Assembly (NCBI GenBank): GCA_003105035.1
Contig: PQAL01000010.1
Span: 1-64,000, forward strand
DNA from: Anaerolineales bacterium
GTDB taxonomy: Bacteria > Chloroflexota > Anaerolineae > Anaerolineales > UBA4823
Reading direction: 5' to 3'
DNA: 64,000 bases
Positions 8,166 to 17,684 of this stretch are shown here, in pieces. The translations under genes and the position numbers were made by a program. The stretch's first letter is position 1. Each line of letters starts with the position of its first letter. The notes beneath the pieces are model-generated. The model did no database searches. It was not told the DNA's origin and saw only the letters and a program-made list of their open reading frames with translations.

Positions 8166-9389
8166 ATGACCTTGAAGACACGCATCACGGGTATGTCCCG
8201 CGAGCTCAAGCTATTCGCAGCAATTTCCATCCTGATGGGGATTGCCTATAGCATATACGATTCCACATTCAACAATTTCATCAACGATAGTTTCGCACTG
8301 ACTGGTTTCCAGCGTGCGCTCCTGGAACTACCTCGTGAGCTGCCGGGATTTTTAGTCGTCTTTGTCAGTGCGATGTTATGGTTCCTATGTAGCCGCAGGT
8401 TGGGGGCGTTTGCCCTTGTGCTGGGGGTGGTCGGGGCAGTGTTGATTGGTTTCACTTCATCGACATATGCTGCTATGATGCTGTGCTTGTTTATCTATAG
8501 CATGGGACAGCACTTGTTCATGCCACTAACCGCTTCCATCGGGATGGAATTAGCCCATGAAGGCCAAACCGGGCGGCGCCTTGGGCAGCTGAATGCCTTG
8601 CGTAATTTTGCTACCGTCTTGGGCAGTTTCGTAGTTTTGATGGGATTTCGTTTCCTGGGTTTCCGCTTCGAGCACTCATTTCTCCTGACTGCCGTGGGAT
8701 TGGGCCTGGCGGCATTGCTCATGTTCTCGATGAAACCAGACACCCCCAAAAAGCCTAAGACCTTTCTCAAGCTCCACAAGGAGTACCGCCTGTATTATTA
8801 CTTAAACATCATCTCGGGCTCAAGAAAACAGATATTTCTCACCTTTGGCCCGTGGGTGATTGTCAATGTCTTTAAGCAACCCACCCAGACAATTGCCACA
8901 CTGCTGACCATCGGAGGTGTGATCGGAATCCTGTTTCAGCCTGTGCTGGGTAGGGCCATTGACCGCTTTGGAGAACGGCTTATCTTGCAAATCGAAGCGG
9001 TAGTGCTTGTTGTGGTTTGCCTGGGGTATGGATTCTCCTGGTTCTTGTTCCCACAAGGTACAGCTTTTCTGTTCATCTGCGGTTTTTATCTGCTCGATCA
9101 GATGTTGATGTCAGTCAACATGGCACGCTCAATGTATATGAAGAAAATCGCTATAAAGGAAGATGATATCCAGCCAGCCTTGACCGCTGGGCTGACCATT
9201 GATCATGTCTTCTCGCTAGGGATCGCATTGCTAGGTGGGGTCATCTGGAATATTTTCGGTTTCCAATATGTATTCTTGATCGGTGTAGTGATTGCTGCCC
9301 TGGGATACCTGGCAGCCAGCCGTATCCAGACGCGCAGGTTACCTGTTGTGGAAGAGGTTCCTACAGCCCTAACTGACCAGGGGTTGTAA
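8166..9389 (+). CDS. MFS transporter
   Basis: A 407-residue polytopic membrane protein of the major facilitator superfamily with about 12 hydrophobic segments, split by a basic cytoplasmic loop near residues 190-205 (KPDTPKKPKTFLK). The second half contains the GRAIDRFGERL loop, a variant of the MFS loop signature. The substrate cannot be read from sequence. The ATG at 8166 has no evident ribosome-binding site; a second ATG at 8193 is no better. It stands alone on the plus strand, 586 bases behind the molybdenum hydroxylase. If the cobalamin-riboswitch-like element upstream is functional, a role in corrinoid or methylamine uptake would be worth testing, but this is inference. Confidence 0.82.
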   Translation: MTLKTRITGMSRELKLFAAISILMGIAYSIYDSTFNNFINDSFALTGFQRALLELPRELPGFLVVFVSAMLWFLCSRRLGAFALVLGVVGAVLIGFTSSTYAAMMLCLFIYSMGQHLFMPLTASIGMELAHEGQTGRRLGQLNALRNFATVLGSFVVLMGFRFLGFRFEHSFLLTAVGLGLAALLMFSMKPDTPKKPKTFLKLHKEYRLYYYLNIISGSRKQIFLTFGPWVIVNVFKQPTQTIATLLTIGGVIGILFQPVLGRAIDRFGERLILQIEAVVLVVVCLGYGFSWFLFPQGTAFLFICGFYLLDQMLMSVNMARSMYMKKIAIKEDDIQPALTAGLTIDHVFSLGIALLGGVIWNIFGFQYVFLIGVVIAALGYLAASRIQTRRLPVVEEVPTALTDQGL

Positions 9390-9469
9390 CATCTCAACGG
9401 CAATTGATCAAGGTTTATTTATTAAATATTGTTTGGGTTTTGGCAACTTCCAACTAGTTCACGAATAAG

Positions 9470-9483
9470 TAAACCATGGTTTA
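9470..9483. repeat. 14-bp perfect palindrome
   Basis: TAAACCATGGTTTA is its own reverse complement and lies between the convergent MFS and phosphoesterase genes. No T-tract follows, so it is not an obvious terminator. A protein binding site is possible. Confidence 0.35.
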
Positions 9484-9595
9484 ATTTCGAGCATGGGTTA
9501 TAAATTTTATCTGGTTATATGTAAATCTACACGCAACCTGACACAGCGGAGATGCAATTCCAAAACAACCATTTGCACCTCAGCAAGGCATAGTT

Positions 9596-10717
9596 TCACG
9601 GAAAGACCTTAAACAAATCACGTAGATCAGTGGCATTAGCAGCATCTCCGAGTAGGGGGGTGACTCCGAAAATTTCTTCAACTGACCGCAGTGTCGAGCT
9701 ATGCGTATAGTGGATGGAATTCGTGTAGCCGCCACCCTTGGCAAAGGGCGACAGCACGATCATGCCAATGGGGTGCTTCCCGTTTTCTGATTCATCCCAG
9801 GTGATAAAGATCACCCCTCCGTCATTGTAGGCTTTTGAGCTCATGATCAGCGGTACCTGCACGGAAAGCCACGCATCACCATTTTTTACTGAATCTCGTG
9901 TCTGGCAACCATCCGAATTATGCATGTCATCACACAGATTGGGGGTAATGAAGTTGTATTGCGCGACTGTATTATTCGTCATGTCAGTCTGTAATTCTGA
10001 AAATGGCCTAACATGGGCAATGCAGTATTTTGAGTTCGGGTCATTATTTCCGGTCACATCAGTAAAGAAGACCATGGGGTTATGCTTGGGGGCGTACAAA
10101 CCACTACCCTTCAATGGGCATGTTGATCCGGTAATTCCTTCCTGATAGGATTTCCAGCTGACACCTGCCTTATCAAGATAGGTCACAAGGTGATCCGTGG
10201 TTTTCTGCGAGTCTTTGGCAGGTGTGCCGTCCTTTGTGATGCCAAAGGATGTTCCTGCTTCAAGCCATAAGTAATTTGGCTCGCTTGGATGGTTTCCATT
10301 TGGATTAAAGTATTGCTGAGCATAGGAAGCTTGTGGCAGGAGTGTACCATTGATGTACGGTGCAGACTGATTATTCAGAATATCCGACCAATTATGGTTT
10401 TCCATAACAATAAGAAATACTGTCTTGATCTTTCCATTACCCGCAGCTTGTGTTGAATTTACCGCTTTCGTTGCTGAACTGCCTGCCTGAGCCGAAGGCA
10501 TCGGGGTTTTTGTTGCTGTCGCTTGTGACGGCGAGGATGGTGTAGCATTGTTTATTGATTGTGTGATTGGTGCCGGTGTGCTTGGATTTACGAGAGCGAC
10601 TTTTACTGAAGCGGATGGTATATTGCTGGTGACAGTCGCACAGCTGCAGAGTAACAAAATAATAATCCCTGATGTTAACTGTTGATATAATTTTCGATTT
10701 AAATTGTGTGTAAACAT
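9596..10717 (-). CDS. Secreted lipoprotein phosphoesterase (PF04185 family)
   Basis: The 373-residue product belongs to the phosphoesterase family that includes acid phosphatase AcpA and phospholipase C-like enzymes. The N terminus has a hydrophobic segment ending in LLLCSC, a plausible lipobox with the modified Cys near residue 27. A Ser/Thr/Ala/Pro-rich linker runs to about residue 95. The catalytic domain starts at VFLIVMENHNWSDIL, whose ENH motif marks the metal site, and includes NGNHPSEPNY, a TPNLCDDMH stretch and ITWDESENGKHP near the C terminus. A gene product with the same domain lies at 21725-23089, so the region encodes two. The start has AAGGTAG a few bases upstream. It probably cleaves phosphoesters at the cell surface; the substrate is unknown. 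Confidence 0.85.
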   Translation of the reverse strand: MFTHNLNRKLYQQLTSGIIILLLCSCATVTSNIPSASVKVALVNPSTPAPITQSINNATPSSPSQATATKTPMPSAQAGSSATKAVNSTQAAGNGKIKTVFLIVMENHNWSDILNNQSAPYINGTLLPQASYAQQYFNPNGNHPSEPNYLWLEAGTSFGITKDGTPAKDSQKTTDHLVTYLDKAGVSWKSYQEGITGSTCPLKGSGLYAPKHNPMVFFTDVTGNNDPNSKYCIAHVRPFSELQTDMTNNTVAQYNFITPNLCDDMHNSDGCQTRDSVKNGDAWLSVQVPLIMSSKAYNDGGVIFITWDESENGKHPIGMIVLSPFAKGGGYTNSIHYTHSSTLRSVEEIFGVTPLLGDAANATDLRDLFKVFP

Positions 10718-10921
10718 TTTCTACCTTTTTTTTCTCCCCCAATGCAACAAACGCTCGAATTATATGCTAAATCCGCTGAAAGTTAAAACCAAAAAGGATT
10801 AGTGATTACTTAATCTCAGCTCGTCGTCTTAATTGGCAATTATTATTTTCGTGCCGGATTTATTGATAAATAGAGAGCAAGCAATTTACGATAGATGCTT
10901 ATTAAATATGCGCATTGAATA

Positions 10922-10950
10922 TTGACATATAAGATACAAATAGTTATAAT
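10922..10950 (+). promoter_or_regulatory. Perfect-consensus sigma70 promoter
   Basis: TTGACA at 10922-10927 and TATAAT at 10945-10950 are separated by exactly 17 bases. The likely transcription start near 10957 leaves an AT-rich leader of about 250 bases before the exoprotein gene at 11206. No known riboswitch was recognised in that leader, and nothing else was seen in the 488-bp gap. Confidence 0.7.
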
Positions 10951-11205
10951 TTTATAATAGTGTTCAAAGGTAAATTACTAAACTACCTGAGAATATTCGT
11001 GGTTTTGATAATCTCCCGAGAACACGGTGCAGTGCGGGGAAAGTTTATGCTTCATGAACGAATGATGCATACATAAAAAAGCCGCATATGATTTATAAAA
11101 ATATTGATAAAAGACCTTTAAATTATTCTCGTGGTTATTCGATGAAGTTGGCCAGGAATTCATTAATATCCGTGGGGCTAATGATCAAAGATGAGGGAAA
11201 TACAT

Positions 11206-14064
11206 ATGTTCACCAAGCGCATACTTCCAATAGTAACGATATTCTTAGTTATAGTATTATTATTTTCTGCCACCCCAGTTTATTCCAAAGGAAAACCAAC
11301 CCCAAAGCCCACTACCATAGCCACACCTACTCCTACTCCAACTCCAACTCCAACGCCAACTCCAACATCAAATCCTGGTGGATCATGCGCAACAAGCACA
11401 CCTTCCAGTGGAGCCTACACTGTCACCATCTGTTTCACCGCGCCAAGTTCGGGGAGCGTAGTCACTGGGGCAGTCGGAGTGTCTATCTCTATCAGTGTGA
11501 CTGGCACGAATCCGGGGATAGCTCGTGTTGCATTCTCGCTAAATAGTGGTAAATTGCTGACAGATTTTCTAAGTCCCTACTCATTCAGCCTGCCGACCAT
11601 GAAGTGGCAGGATGGTTCGTACACGATTACTGCTGTAGCATTCATGCGCGATGGTTATTCAACAGCAAATCCAGCCTCGATCACGCTCACCTTCAGCAAT
11701 GGAAATTCTCAGCCCCCAGTTAATCTGGGGACATTTACCCCATCCACAGGCACCACGCCACCCAACGGCTCACCATTTATCGTGGCTGCGGTTGGCGATG
11801 GCGCTGACGGGGCGACTGCGAATACGAATGTAACCAATCTCATCGCTTCAATTAATCCCAATCTATTCCTTTACCTTGGGGATGTTTACGAGGATGGCAC
11901 TCCGGCAGAGTACTACAATTGGTATGGAACTGGAAGCACCAGTTATTCGCGCTTTTTCTCCATCACCAATCCAACGATTGGTAACCACGAATATGTTGGC
12001 AGCTCAGCTGCAGGTTATTTCGATTACTGGAACAACGTCCCCAATTATTATAGTTTCGACGCTGGTGGATGGCATTTCATCAGTCTCAACTCGAATTCTT
12101 CGCATATCGGAGTGGACAAGACCTCAGTACAATACGCATGGCTGTCTCAAGATCTGGCAGCCAACAGCAACCTGTGTACGATCGTTTACTACCACCATCC
12201 TCTATATAATATTGGTCCAGAAGGTTCCACCACAGCCGTCTCGGATATTTGGACATTATTGGCACAGAATGGCGTCTCCATCGTGCTCAATGGGCATGAC
12301 CATGATTACCAACGCTGGGTGGCATTGGATGGGAACGGGAATCCCAGCACCGCGGGTGTCACAGAGTTCGTGGCTGGGATGGGAGGGCATGGCCTCCAGA
12401 CCATCACCGGTTCGGATTCCAGGGTTGCATTTTGGGATGACACCAATCCCCAGGGCTTTGGTGTCCTCGAATTGGCACTAAATTCATCAGGAGCGAATTT
12501 TGAGTATATCAACACCAGTGGCACGATCCTTGACTCTGGTGTGATCCCATGTAACAAGGCAGGAGAAGATACTCAAGCTCCCAGTGTACCCTCAGGATTA
12601 AGCGCAACCGTGGCTAGCGCTACACAGGTCAACCTTTCATGGCAGGCTGCGACTGACAACGTAGGGGTAGCAGGTTATACAATCTACCGTGATAACGCTG
12701 TGCTGACAACAGTAACCGGCTCTTCCCTGAGCTATAGCGATTTCACTGCGATGCCATCATCTTCGTATAGCTATTCTATTGATGCTTTCGATGTGGCCGG
12801 TAACCGCTCTGCACAATCCTCTCCCGTCAGTGTCACCACGCCAAGCATGCCGTCCAGCCTGACTTTTTCCGTTGGAGCAGACACGTACGTCAACTCGGGT
12901 TCACCAACGATGAATTATGGTTCTGCAACAGTATGGCGGGTGGATGGCTCGCCGGACCTGCATGCGTACCTGCGATTTTCTGTCCAGGGTCTGGCAGGTT
13001 ATGCGATACAGAGTGCCTTCCTCCAGGTTTATTCCAATTCCAGCTCAAGCCTGGGAATCAGTGCATTGTCGGTTGCCGATAGCAGCTGGGTTGAAAATTC
13101 GGTGACGTATAATACTGCACCGGCTTTGGGTGCGGTTATCGGTTCATCGAGTACCTTTTCCTCGGGCTCCTGGGTCACAATTGATGTTTCATCTTACGTC
13201 ACTGGTGAAGGTATTTATAGCTTTGGTATCACCACACCTGGGTCGTCCACGCTTAGCTTTTCAGCCAAAGAATCGGGGGTTAACCCAGCCCAGCTGATTG
13301 TTAATCTCGCGGTCCCTGATACGACTCCCCCCAGTGTTCCGACCGGATTGACAGCCAACGCCGCCAGTGCTACGCAAGTTGACCTGGACTGGCAAGCTTC
13401 CAGTGATAATATAGGTGTAGCTGGTTATACGATCTACCGTGACAGCACTCCCCTGGCAACGGTTTCGGATTCCAGCTTGAGCTTCCCTGACACTACTGTT
13501 GCCGCGTCAACTACCTATAGCTACACGATTGATGCATATGATGCGGCTGGCAACCATTCCGCACAATCGTCTCCAGTTAATGTGACTACGCCTGCCATGC
13601 CCACCAGCCTGACCATTAACGTGGGATCTGATACCTATGTCAATTCAAGCTACCCAACTACCAATTATGGTACTGCGACCACCTGGCGCTTGGATGGCTC
13701 ACCAGATGTACATGCGTATCTACGCTTTACCGTCCAGGGCACCGGAGGGCTTTCGGTTCAGCACGCTTATCTTAACGTGTATGCCAATACCAGCTCCACT
13801 GCCGGCATCAGCGCTTTGGCTGTATCAGATAATACCTGGGCTGAAAATACAGTCACCTATAATACCGCGCCTGCCCTGGGTGCAGCGATTGGGACCGCAG
13901 GAGCATTTGCTTCGGGTAGTTGGATCACGATCGATGTCACGTCATACATTACCGGCGATGGTACCTATAGTTTTGGGATCACAACACCCGGCTCAACTGC
14001 CGTCAGCTTCGCATCTAAAGAATCAGGTGTTAATGCCGCTCAATTAATTATTGAGCTGAAATGA
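11206..14064 (+). CDS. Modular secreted metallophosphoesterase with FN3 and CBM96/DNRLRE repeats
   Basis: This 952-residue exported protein has a signal peptide (1-27), a Thr/Pro linker (about 30-57) and an Ig-like domain (77-162). A calcineurin-type phosphoesterase follows (191-450), with GDGADG at about 197, the LGD strand, GNHE near 260, YHHP, and GHDHDYQR near 365. Then come two copies of an FN3 plus DNRLRE (CBM96-like) unit, each 250 residues. The catalytic core resembles purple acid phosphatase-like enzymes. CBM96 domains are known glycan binders, so the enzyme is likely tethered to extracellular polysaccharide. Start 11206 is chosen over 11191 because GAGGG lies a few bases upstream. 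It converges with a gene built of the same modules at 14232-16916. Confidence 0.85.
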   Translation: MFTKRILPIVTIFLVIVLLFSATPVYSKGKPTPKPTTIATPTPTPTPTPTPTPTSNPGGSCATSTPSSGAYTVTICFTAPSSGSVVTGAVGVSISISVTGTNPGIARVAFSLNSGKLLTDFLSPYSFSLPTMKWQDGSYTITAVAFMRDGYSTANPASITLTFSNGNSQPPVNLGTFTPSTGTTPPNGSPFIVAAVGDGADGATANTNVTNLIASINPNLFLYLGDVYEDGTPAEYYNWYGTGSTSYSRFFSITNPTIGNHEYVGSSAAGYFDYWNNVPNYYSFDAGGWHFISLNSNSSHIGVDKTSVQYAWLSQDLAANSNLCTIVYYHHPLYNIGPEGSTTAVSDIWTLLAQNGVSIVLNGHDHDYQRWVALDGNGNPSTAGVTEFVAGMGGHGLQTITGSDSRVAFWDDTNPQGFGVLELALNSSGANFEYINTSGTILDSGVIPCNKAGEDTQAPSVPSGLSATVASATQVNLSWQAATDNVGVAGYTIYRDNAVLTTVTGSSLSYSDFTAMPSSSYSYSIDAFDVAGNRSAQSSPVSVTTPSMPSSLTFSVGADTYVNSGSPTMNYGSATVWRVDGSPDLHAYLRFSVQGLAGYAIQSAFLQVYSNSSSSLGISALSVADSSWVENSVTYNTAPALGAVIGSSSTFSSGSWVTIDVSSYVTGEGIYSFGITTPGSSTLSFSAKESGVNPAQLIVNLAVPDTTPPSVPTGLTANAASATQVDLDWQASSDNIGVAGYTIYRDSTPLATVSDSSLSFPDTTVAASTTYSYTIDAYDAAGNHSAQSSPVNVTTPAMPTSLTINVGSDTYVNSSYPTTNYGTATTWRLDGSPDVHAYLRFTVQGTGGLSVQHAYLNVYANTSSTAGISALAVSDNTWAENTVTYNTAPALGAAIGTAGAFASGSWITIDVTSYITGDGTYSFGITTPGSTAVSFASKESGVNAAQLIIELK
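12568..14061 (+). repeat. Tandem 750-bp coding duplication (FN3 + CBM96)
   Basis: The segments 12568-13317 and 13318-14061 encode the same domain pair, both starting with Asp-Thr-x-x-Pro-Ser-Val-Pro. The period is 750 bases and most positions align without gaps. This is an internal duplication within one gene, already diverged at many codons. Confidence 0.85.
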
Positions 14065-14134
14065 ATCTTTCCATGGTTTTTTCCAGATAGATCAATTTGA
14101 CACAAAAAATTGAAAGTAATTAAATATATAAACA

Positions 14135-14166
14135 CGTGCATCTTGATTTCCATATCAAGATGCACG
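14135..14166. terminator. Bidirectional terminator-like hairpin
   Basis: A perfect 13-bp stem (14135-14147 with 14154-14166) closes a 6-base loop between two convergent genes. The flanks are only weakly T-rich on either strand, so termination may be partial. Confidence 0.6.
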
Positions 14167-14231
14167 CGGATTTCTTTGCTAGGATATCACTAGGTCACTG
14201 TCGAGGTCACCTCAAAGGTCACCATGCTTTC

Positions 14232-16916
14232 TCAATGGCATACGACAGTCCCTTGATCGATAACAGAACCGTTGTTGGCATCATACAACTTATAATCTGC
14301 TGAATTGGCATGCAAGGTGAACATGATCACTCCAATCGCGTGGCTGGTTCCAGGCGGGAAGGTATCCATATACACAGCTGAGGCTGCTTGAGCGATCGAG
14401 GTTTGTGAACCTGTGCGATTATCCTCTGCACCGATCCCAGCAACAAATGTTGTGATTCCTCGAGCGTCATCGCGTGTGCCACTCGGATTGATCGGGTAGA
14501 AGCGCTGGTAGTCATGGTCATGACCATTAAGCTGGATATCCACACCTGCAATGTATTCGGCCTGGTTGAGCGGTTTCAAGTTTGGCGAATCGCCGTGCGA
14601 AGCTCCGGACGAGTAGGTGGGAACGTGCCAGTAAACCAGCTGGCAGGTAGTGCTGGAATGCGCAGCCAGGTCTGAGGTCAGGAAATCCAGGGTGGGCTGG
14701 TTGACACTTCCATTCAGCTGATCAAGTCCAATGATGTGCCAGGTACCCAGGTCATAACTGTAATCGGTAAGCTTCTTCCCTTCGATGTTGTGCATACGGG
14801 CATTCGCCCCGAAATAATTCCAATATGCTGCTCCGGTATTGTGTACAGTTCCATCATAGTCTGTATATGAACCAGCAGATTGGATATCGTGGTTGCCGCG
14901 TACCTGCATGTAGATACCCTGTGTGACAAATGTTCCAAACGTGGTACCAAAGTAATTTTGATAGTTGGAAACTGTGGGTGAGCTTTCTTGTTCATTATCC
15001 CCGCCGGATGCCACCAACATTTGGGTGTTCGGGTGTTGACTCATCAGATTATTGATCAGGTTGACCACGGCCTGCGCACGACTAAGTGAGCCTCCAGAGA
15101 CAAGATCGCTCACGAAAAACAAGATCGGATCGTTTCCCGGAGGGGGTGTTGAAGTTCGTGTAGGTGTGGGGCCAGGTCCTGGTAGTGTGGCAGTTTGGGT
15201 AGGTGTAGGGCTTGGTCCAGGCGGTGTGGATGTTCTGATAGGCGTAGAAGTTGGGCTCGATGGTGTGCCTGTACGGGATGGCGTTGGTGAAAAAATGGGT
15301 GTGTTGGTAGGTTGTACTGTAGGTATTGGAGGTGGAGGAACAGTGTTTCCATTATCATGCAGCACATCCAGGTATTGGCCATTGCCTGAAGCAGAGACCC
15401 ATTCCGACGCAGATTCTACAGAAGTTCCTTCACCCCATTCGTTAAATGTAGTTACCAGCTGCCACGGATCGCCAGATGCGACCATAGATCGAACATTCGC
15501 CGTCCATTTGGTCAGATCACGTGCCAGGCGGGCTGCTTCACCCTTCTTCCAGAAACCTGGGCTGATGGCGTAGCTGTATCCCTTTTGTTCGTCAGTTGCC
15601 ACCGCTGGGCTGTATTGGTGCCAGCTATCTGGCTGGTTGGCGCAGTATCGGTAGCCCGAGAACACCTTTAGAACGATGTAAGCAGGATGTCCGAGCTCGT
15701 TATTTGCCTGGACCCATCGGTCAGCCATACCGCAACCATCCGTTGCATCGGCATAAACAAATACGACGAATTTTCCATTCACCCTTAGAAAGCTGGGATT
15801 CGATCCATAATGACTCTGGATATACTGCAAATCATTCTGAATCTCAGCCAAGGTCGGATTTCTCAAAGATTCGTTCTCGTAATATATCGACCAGCGGAAA
15901 TTCGGGTTTGATGAGCCTGGTGTCGCCCCCAGGATGGTTCCCACGCGCTGGTCAGTTCTGGAACCCTGCCCCCACCACGATAAGATAGCAGCGGAGATAT
16001 TCCCGTAAGTCATGTTGCTGATGTGTTTCTGGATAGTTGAAACCGAGCTGGAATCATAGAAGCCAAGGCTTGGAGTGTAGTTTGTGAATGGATTATAGCC
16101 TTGCTGGTTCCATGCTTCAGGGAACCATGGATAATAAAATACCGCCCGGATGGGGAAACCTGGCTGGATATCACCTGATTGGGTGGGCGCCGGGTTTGGT
16201 TGGGTTGAGGTCGGATTGGGGGGATTGATGGATGTGGCTGTTGGGACATTCGTCCTGGCTGCCGTTGGAGCTGGGGTTGCGGGTGATGTAGAAGTGGCTC
16301 CAGGTGGTGATGTTCGGGTGGCTGTTGATGTGGCGGAGGAAGCAACCTCTACCAGCAATTGAGCAGCATGGGAGTTGTCTTCGCGAGCTGCCAGGTTGAT
16401 AGCAGTTGAGTCAATCCCTGTAAGGGCTATGCTGATCGCACCATCTGCATTCAATAACGGAGTGACATCTGTGGAGACCCAATTATTGGATGAAAACTTC
16501 TTAGAGGTGCCAACCTTATCACCCAGTGCAGGCGCGTTATTATATGTGATCGATTTCTCCTGCCAGGTGGTATTTGAGATCTTATTGACATCAAATCCAC
16601 TGGAAGAAGAGCTGTTGGCAAATATCTGCAGGGTGACCTTGCTGATAGTGCCACTGATCCCACTAATATTAAAACTCAGGAAGGAACGGACCACTGGAGA
16701 TCCGTCCACCCGGATGGATGGATTCGTCCCAAAATTTTTGGATGGATCAGATTGATTTACGTAGGAATCGGCGACAGTGGTAAATGTCAGTGTGCTATTG
16801 GCCCGGGCTGGGTTTGCGCGAGTGAAAGCAGTCACTCCTGTGCCAGCCAATACCGACACAATAATTAGGCTGATAAAAATCCTTGACACTTTTTGGCGGG
16901 TGTGCACATTTTTCAT
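14232..16916 (-). CDS. Modular secreted protein: CBM96, GH99-like domain, metallophosphoesterase
   Basis: The 894-residue exported protein has a signal peptide (1-40) and a DNRLRE/CBM96-like domain (about 41-190). A Thr/Pro linker and a GH99/GH71-like barrel (about 251-519) follow, the latter with RAVFYYPWFPEAWN at its start and TTFNEWGEGTSVE near its end. A second Thr/Pro linker leads to a C-terminal calcineurin-like phosphoesterase (about 596-894) with GNHD near 672 and GHDHDYQRF near 795. GH99 enzymes act on mannans or related glycans; whether this copy is catalytic is not shown. AAAGGAG lies ten bases before the start. Having glycosidase-like and phosphoesterase domains on one chain suggests attack on a phosphorylated glycan (inference). 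Confidence 0.83.
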   Translation of the reverse strand: MKNVHTRQKVSRIFISLIIVSVLAGTGVTAFTRANPARANSTLTFTTVADSYVNQSDPSKNFGTNPSIRVDGSPVVRSFLSFNISGISGTISKVTLQIFANSSSSSGFDVNKISNTTWQEKSITYNNAPALGDKVGTSKKFSSNNWVSTDVTPLLNADGAISIALTGIDSTAINLAAREDNSHAAQLLVEVASSATSTATRTSPPGATSTSPATPAPTAARTNVPTATSINPPNPTSTQPNPAPTQSGDIQPGFPIRAVFYYPWFPEAWNQQGYNPFTNYTPSLGFYDSSSVSTIQKHISNMTYGNISAAILSWWGQGSRTDQRVGTILGATPGSSNPNFRWSIYYENESLRNPTLAEIQNDLQYIQSHYGSNPSFLRVNGKFVVFVYADATDGCGMADRWVQANNELGHPAYIVLKVFSGYRYCANQPDSWHQYSPAVATDEQKGYSYAISPGFWKKGEAARLARDLTKWTANVRSMVASGDPWQLVTTFNEWGEGTSVESASEWVSASGNGQYLDVLHDNGNTVPPPPIPTVQPTNTPIFSPTPSRTGTPSSPTSTPIRTSTPPGPSPTPTQTATLPGPGPTPTRTSTPPPGNDPILFFVSDLVSGGSLSRAQAVVNLINNLMSQHPNTQMLVASGGDNEQESSPTVSNYQNYFGTTFGTFVTQGIYMQVRGNHDIQSAGSYTDYDGTVHNTGAAYWNYFGANARMHNIEGKKLTDYSYDLGTWHIIGLDQLNGSVNQPTLDFLTSDLAAHSSTTCQLVYWHVPTYSSGASHGDSPNLKPLNQAEYIAGVDIQLNGHDHDYQRFYPINPSGTRDDARGITTFVAGIGAEDNRTGSQTSIAQAASAVYMDTFPPGTSHAIGVIMFTLHANSADYKLYDANNGSVIDQGTVVCH

Positions 16917-17462
16917 GTGATTTATTCTCCTTTTTCGGGGTGCTGGAATAATTCCTGGGGATTCCGCGACAACGAGAGCGGATTATTTAGCGGTAATGGA
17001 ATTAGTCCATCTGGAATTGCCACCGTATTCTGGTGCCCCTATTCCCCCCTACCGATTGGTGGTCCATGGTATCCACCGGAGTGGGAACGTTGAATCCTTG
17101 TTTCCTTTTTCCAGATCAGGATTCGGTTTGCTGAGAACCCGTCGCCTATTCAGTTATTAAAAGATGCTACCTGTAATGCATTACTCCTTTCTGATTATCC
17201 AATAAATATGCTTCTGTTATTCCTGGCCTTTAAATAAAAAACATTTCGTTCATGCCAGGGTGGAGTAAATCTCAATTGATCAAGTTTCTGCTGGATACCG
17301 GTAAATAGAAGTTACCTGGATTTTAGTGATGTCGGTGGCTCGCTTAAAGTGATGAATGTCATATATTTTCAAAAAAGTGTAATAATCCCAGCCAGATTCC
17401 ATCTTTCCATCCTAGAAGATAAGTCTTGGATTAATAAATCGCGAATCTTGGTAAATTGGGGC

Positions 17463-17490
17463 TTGCATTTAATTCAAATCGTACTATAAT
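17463..17490 (+). promoter_or_regulatory. Putative promoter of the GT2-GtrA operon
   Basis: TTGCAT (17463-17468) and a perfect TATAAT (17485-17490) are 16 bases apart. The start of transcription would be near 17497, leaving a leader of about 190 bases before 17685. Confidence 0.55.
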
Positions 17491-17507
17491 CACCCGAATT
17501 ATCAGAA

Positions 17508-17534
17508 TATCAGATTTGATGAACATATCTGATA
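17508..17534 (+). promoter_or_regulatory. 8-bp inverted repeat at the expected 5' end of the mRNA
   Basis: TATCAGAT (17508-17515) and its exact reverse complement ATCTGATA (17527-17534) flank an 11-base spacer, just after the predicted transcription start. It could be an operator or an RNA hairpin. Confidence 0.35.
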
Positions 17535-17684
17535 ACGACTTGTTTAGCTGGTCAGGGGATTTTTAACGAGCCGATAAGCCTCTCGGCAAATATATATATA
17601 ACTTAATCACGTTTCTTGTTGGGTTAGTTTAGTTTTATATATTCAATCTACTACTAATATCGTTAGCGAAATAGGAGAATTATT

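Larger units (their letters stand above)
16917..17684. other. 768-bp divergent intergenic region
   Basis: It separates the minus-strand modular exoprotein gene from the plus-strand glycan operon and should hold promoters for both. A plus-strand promoter and an inverted repeat were found near 17463-17534. No gene, RNA or mobile element was recognised in the rest. Confidence 0.6.

Noticed and set aside
10957-11205. c-di-GMP (GEMM) or other known riboswitch in the long leader
   Set aside because: No conserved GEMM, SAM, TPP or glycine aptamer motifs could be found by eye.
11325-11370. Hexamer repeat (CCAACT) resembling a microsatellite or CRISPR-like array
   Set aside because: It encodes a Thr/Pro linker in frame; no spacers of array type, and the unit length keeps the frame.
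15052-15573. 173-codon plus-strand open frame rich in Gly and Val
   Set aside because: It is the antisense of the Thr/Pro linker and GH99-like coding region of the minus-strand exoprotein.
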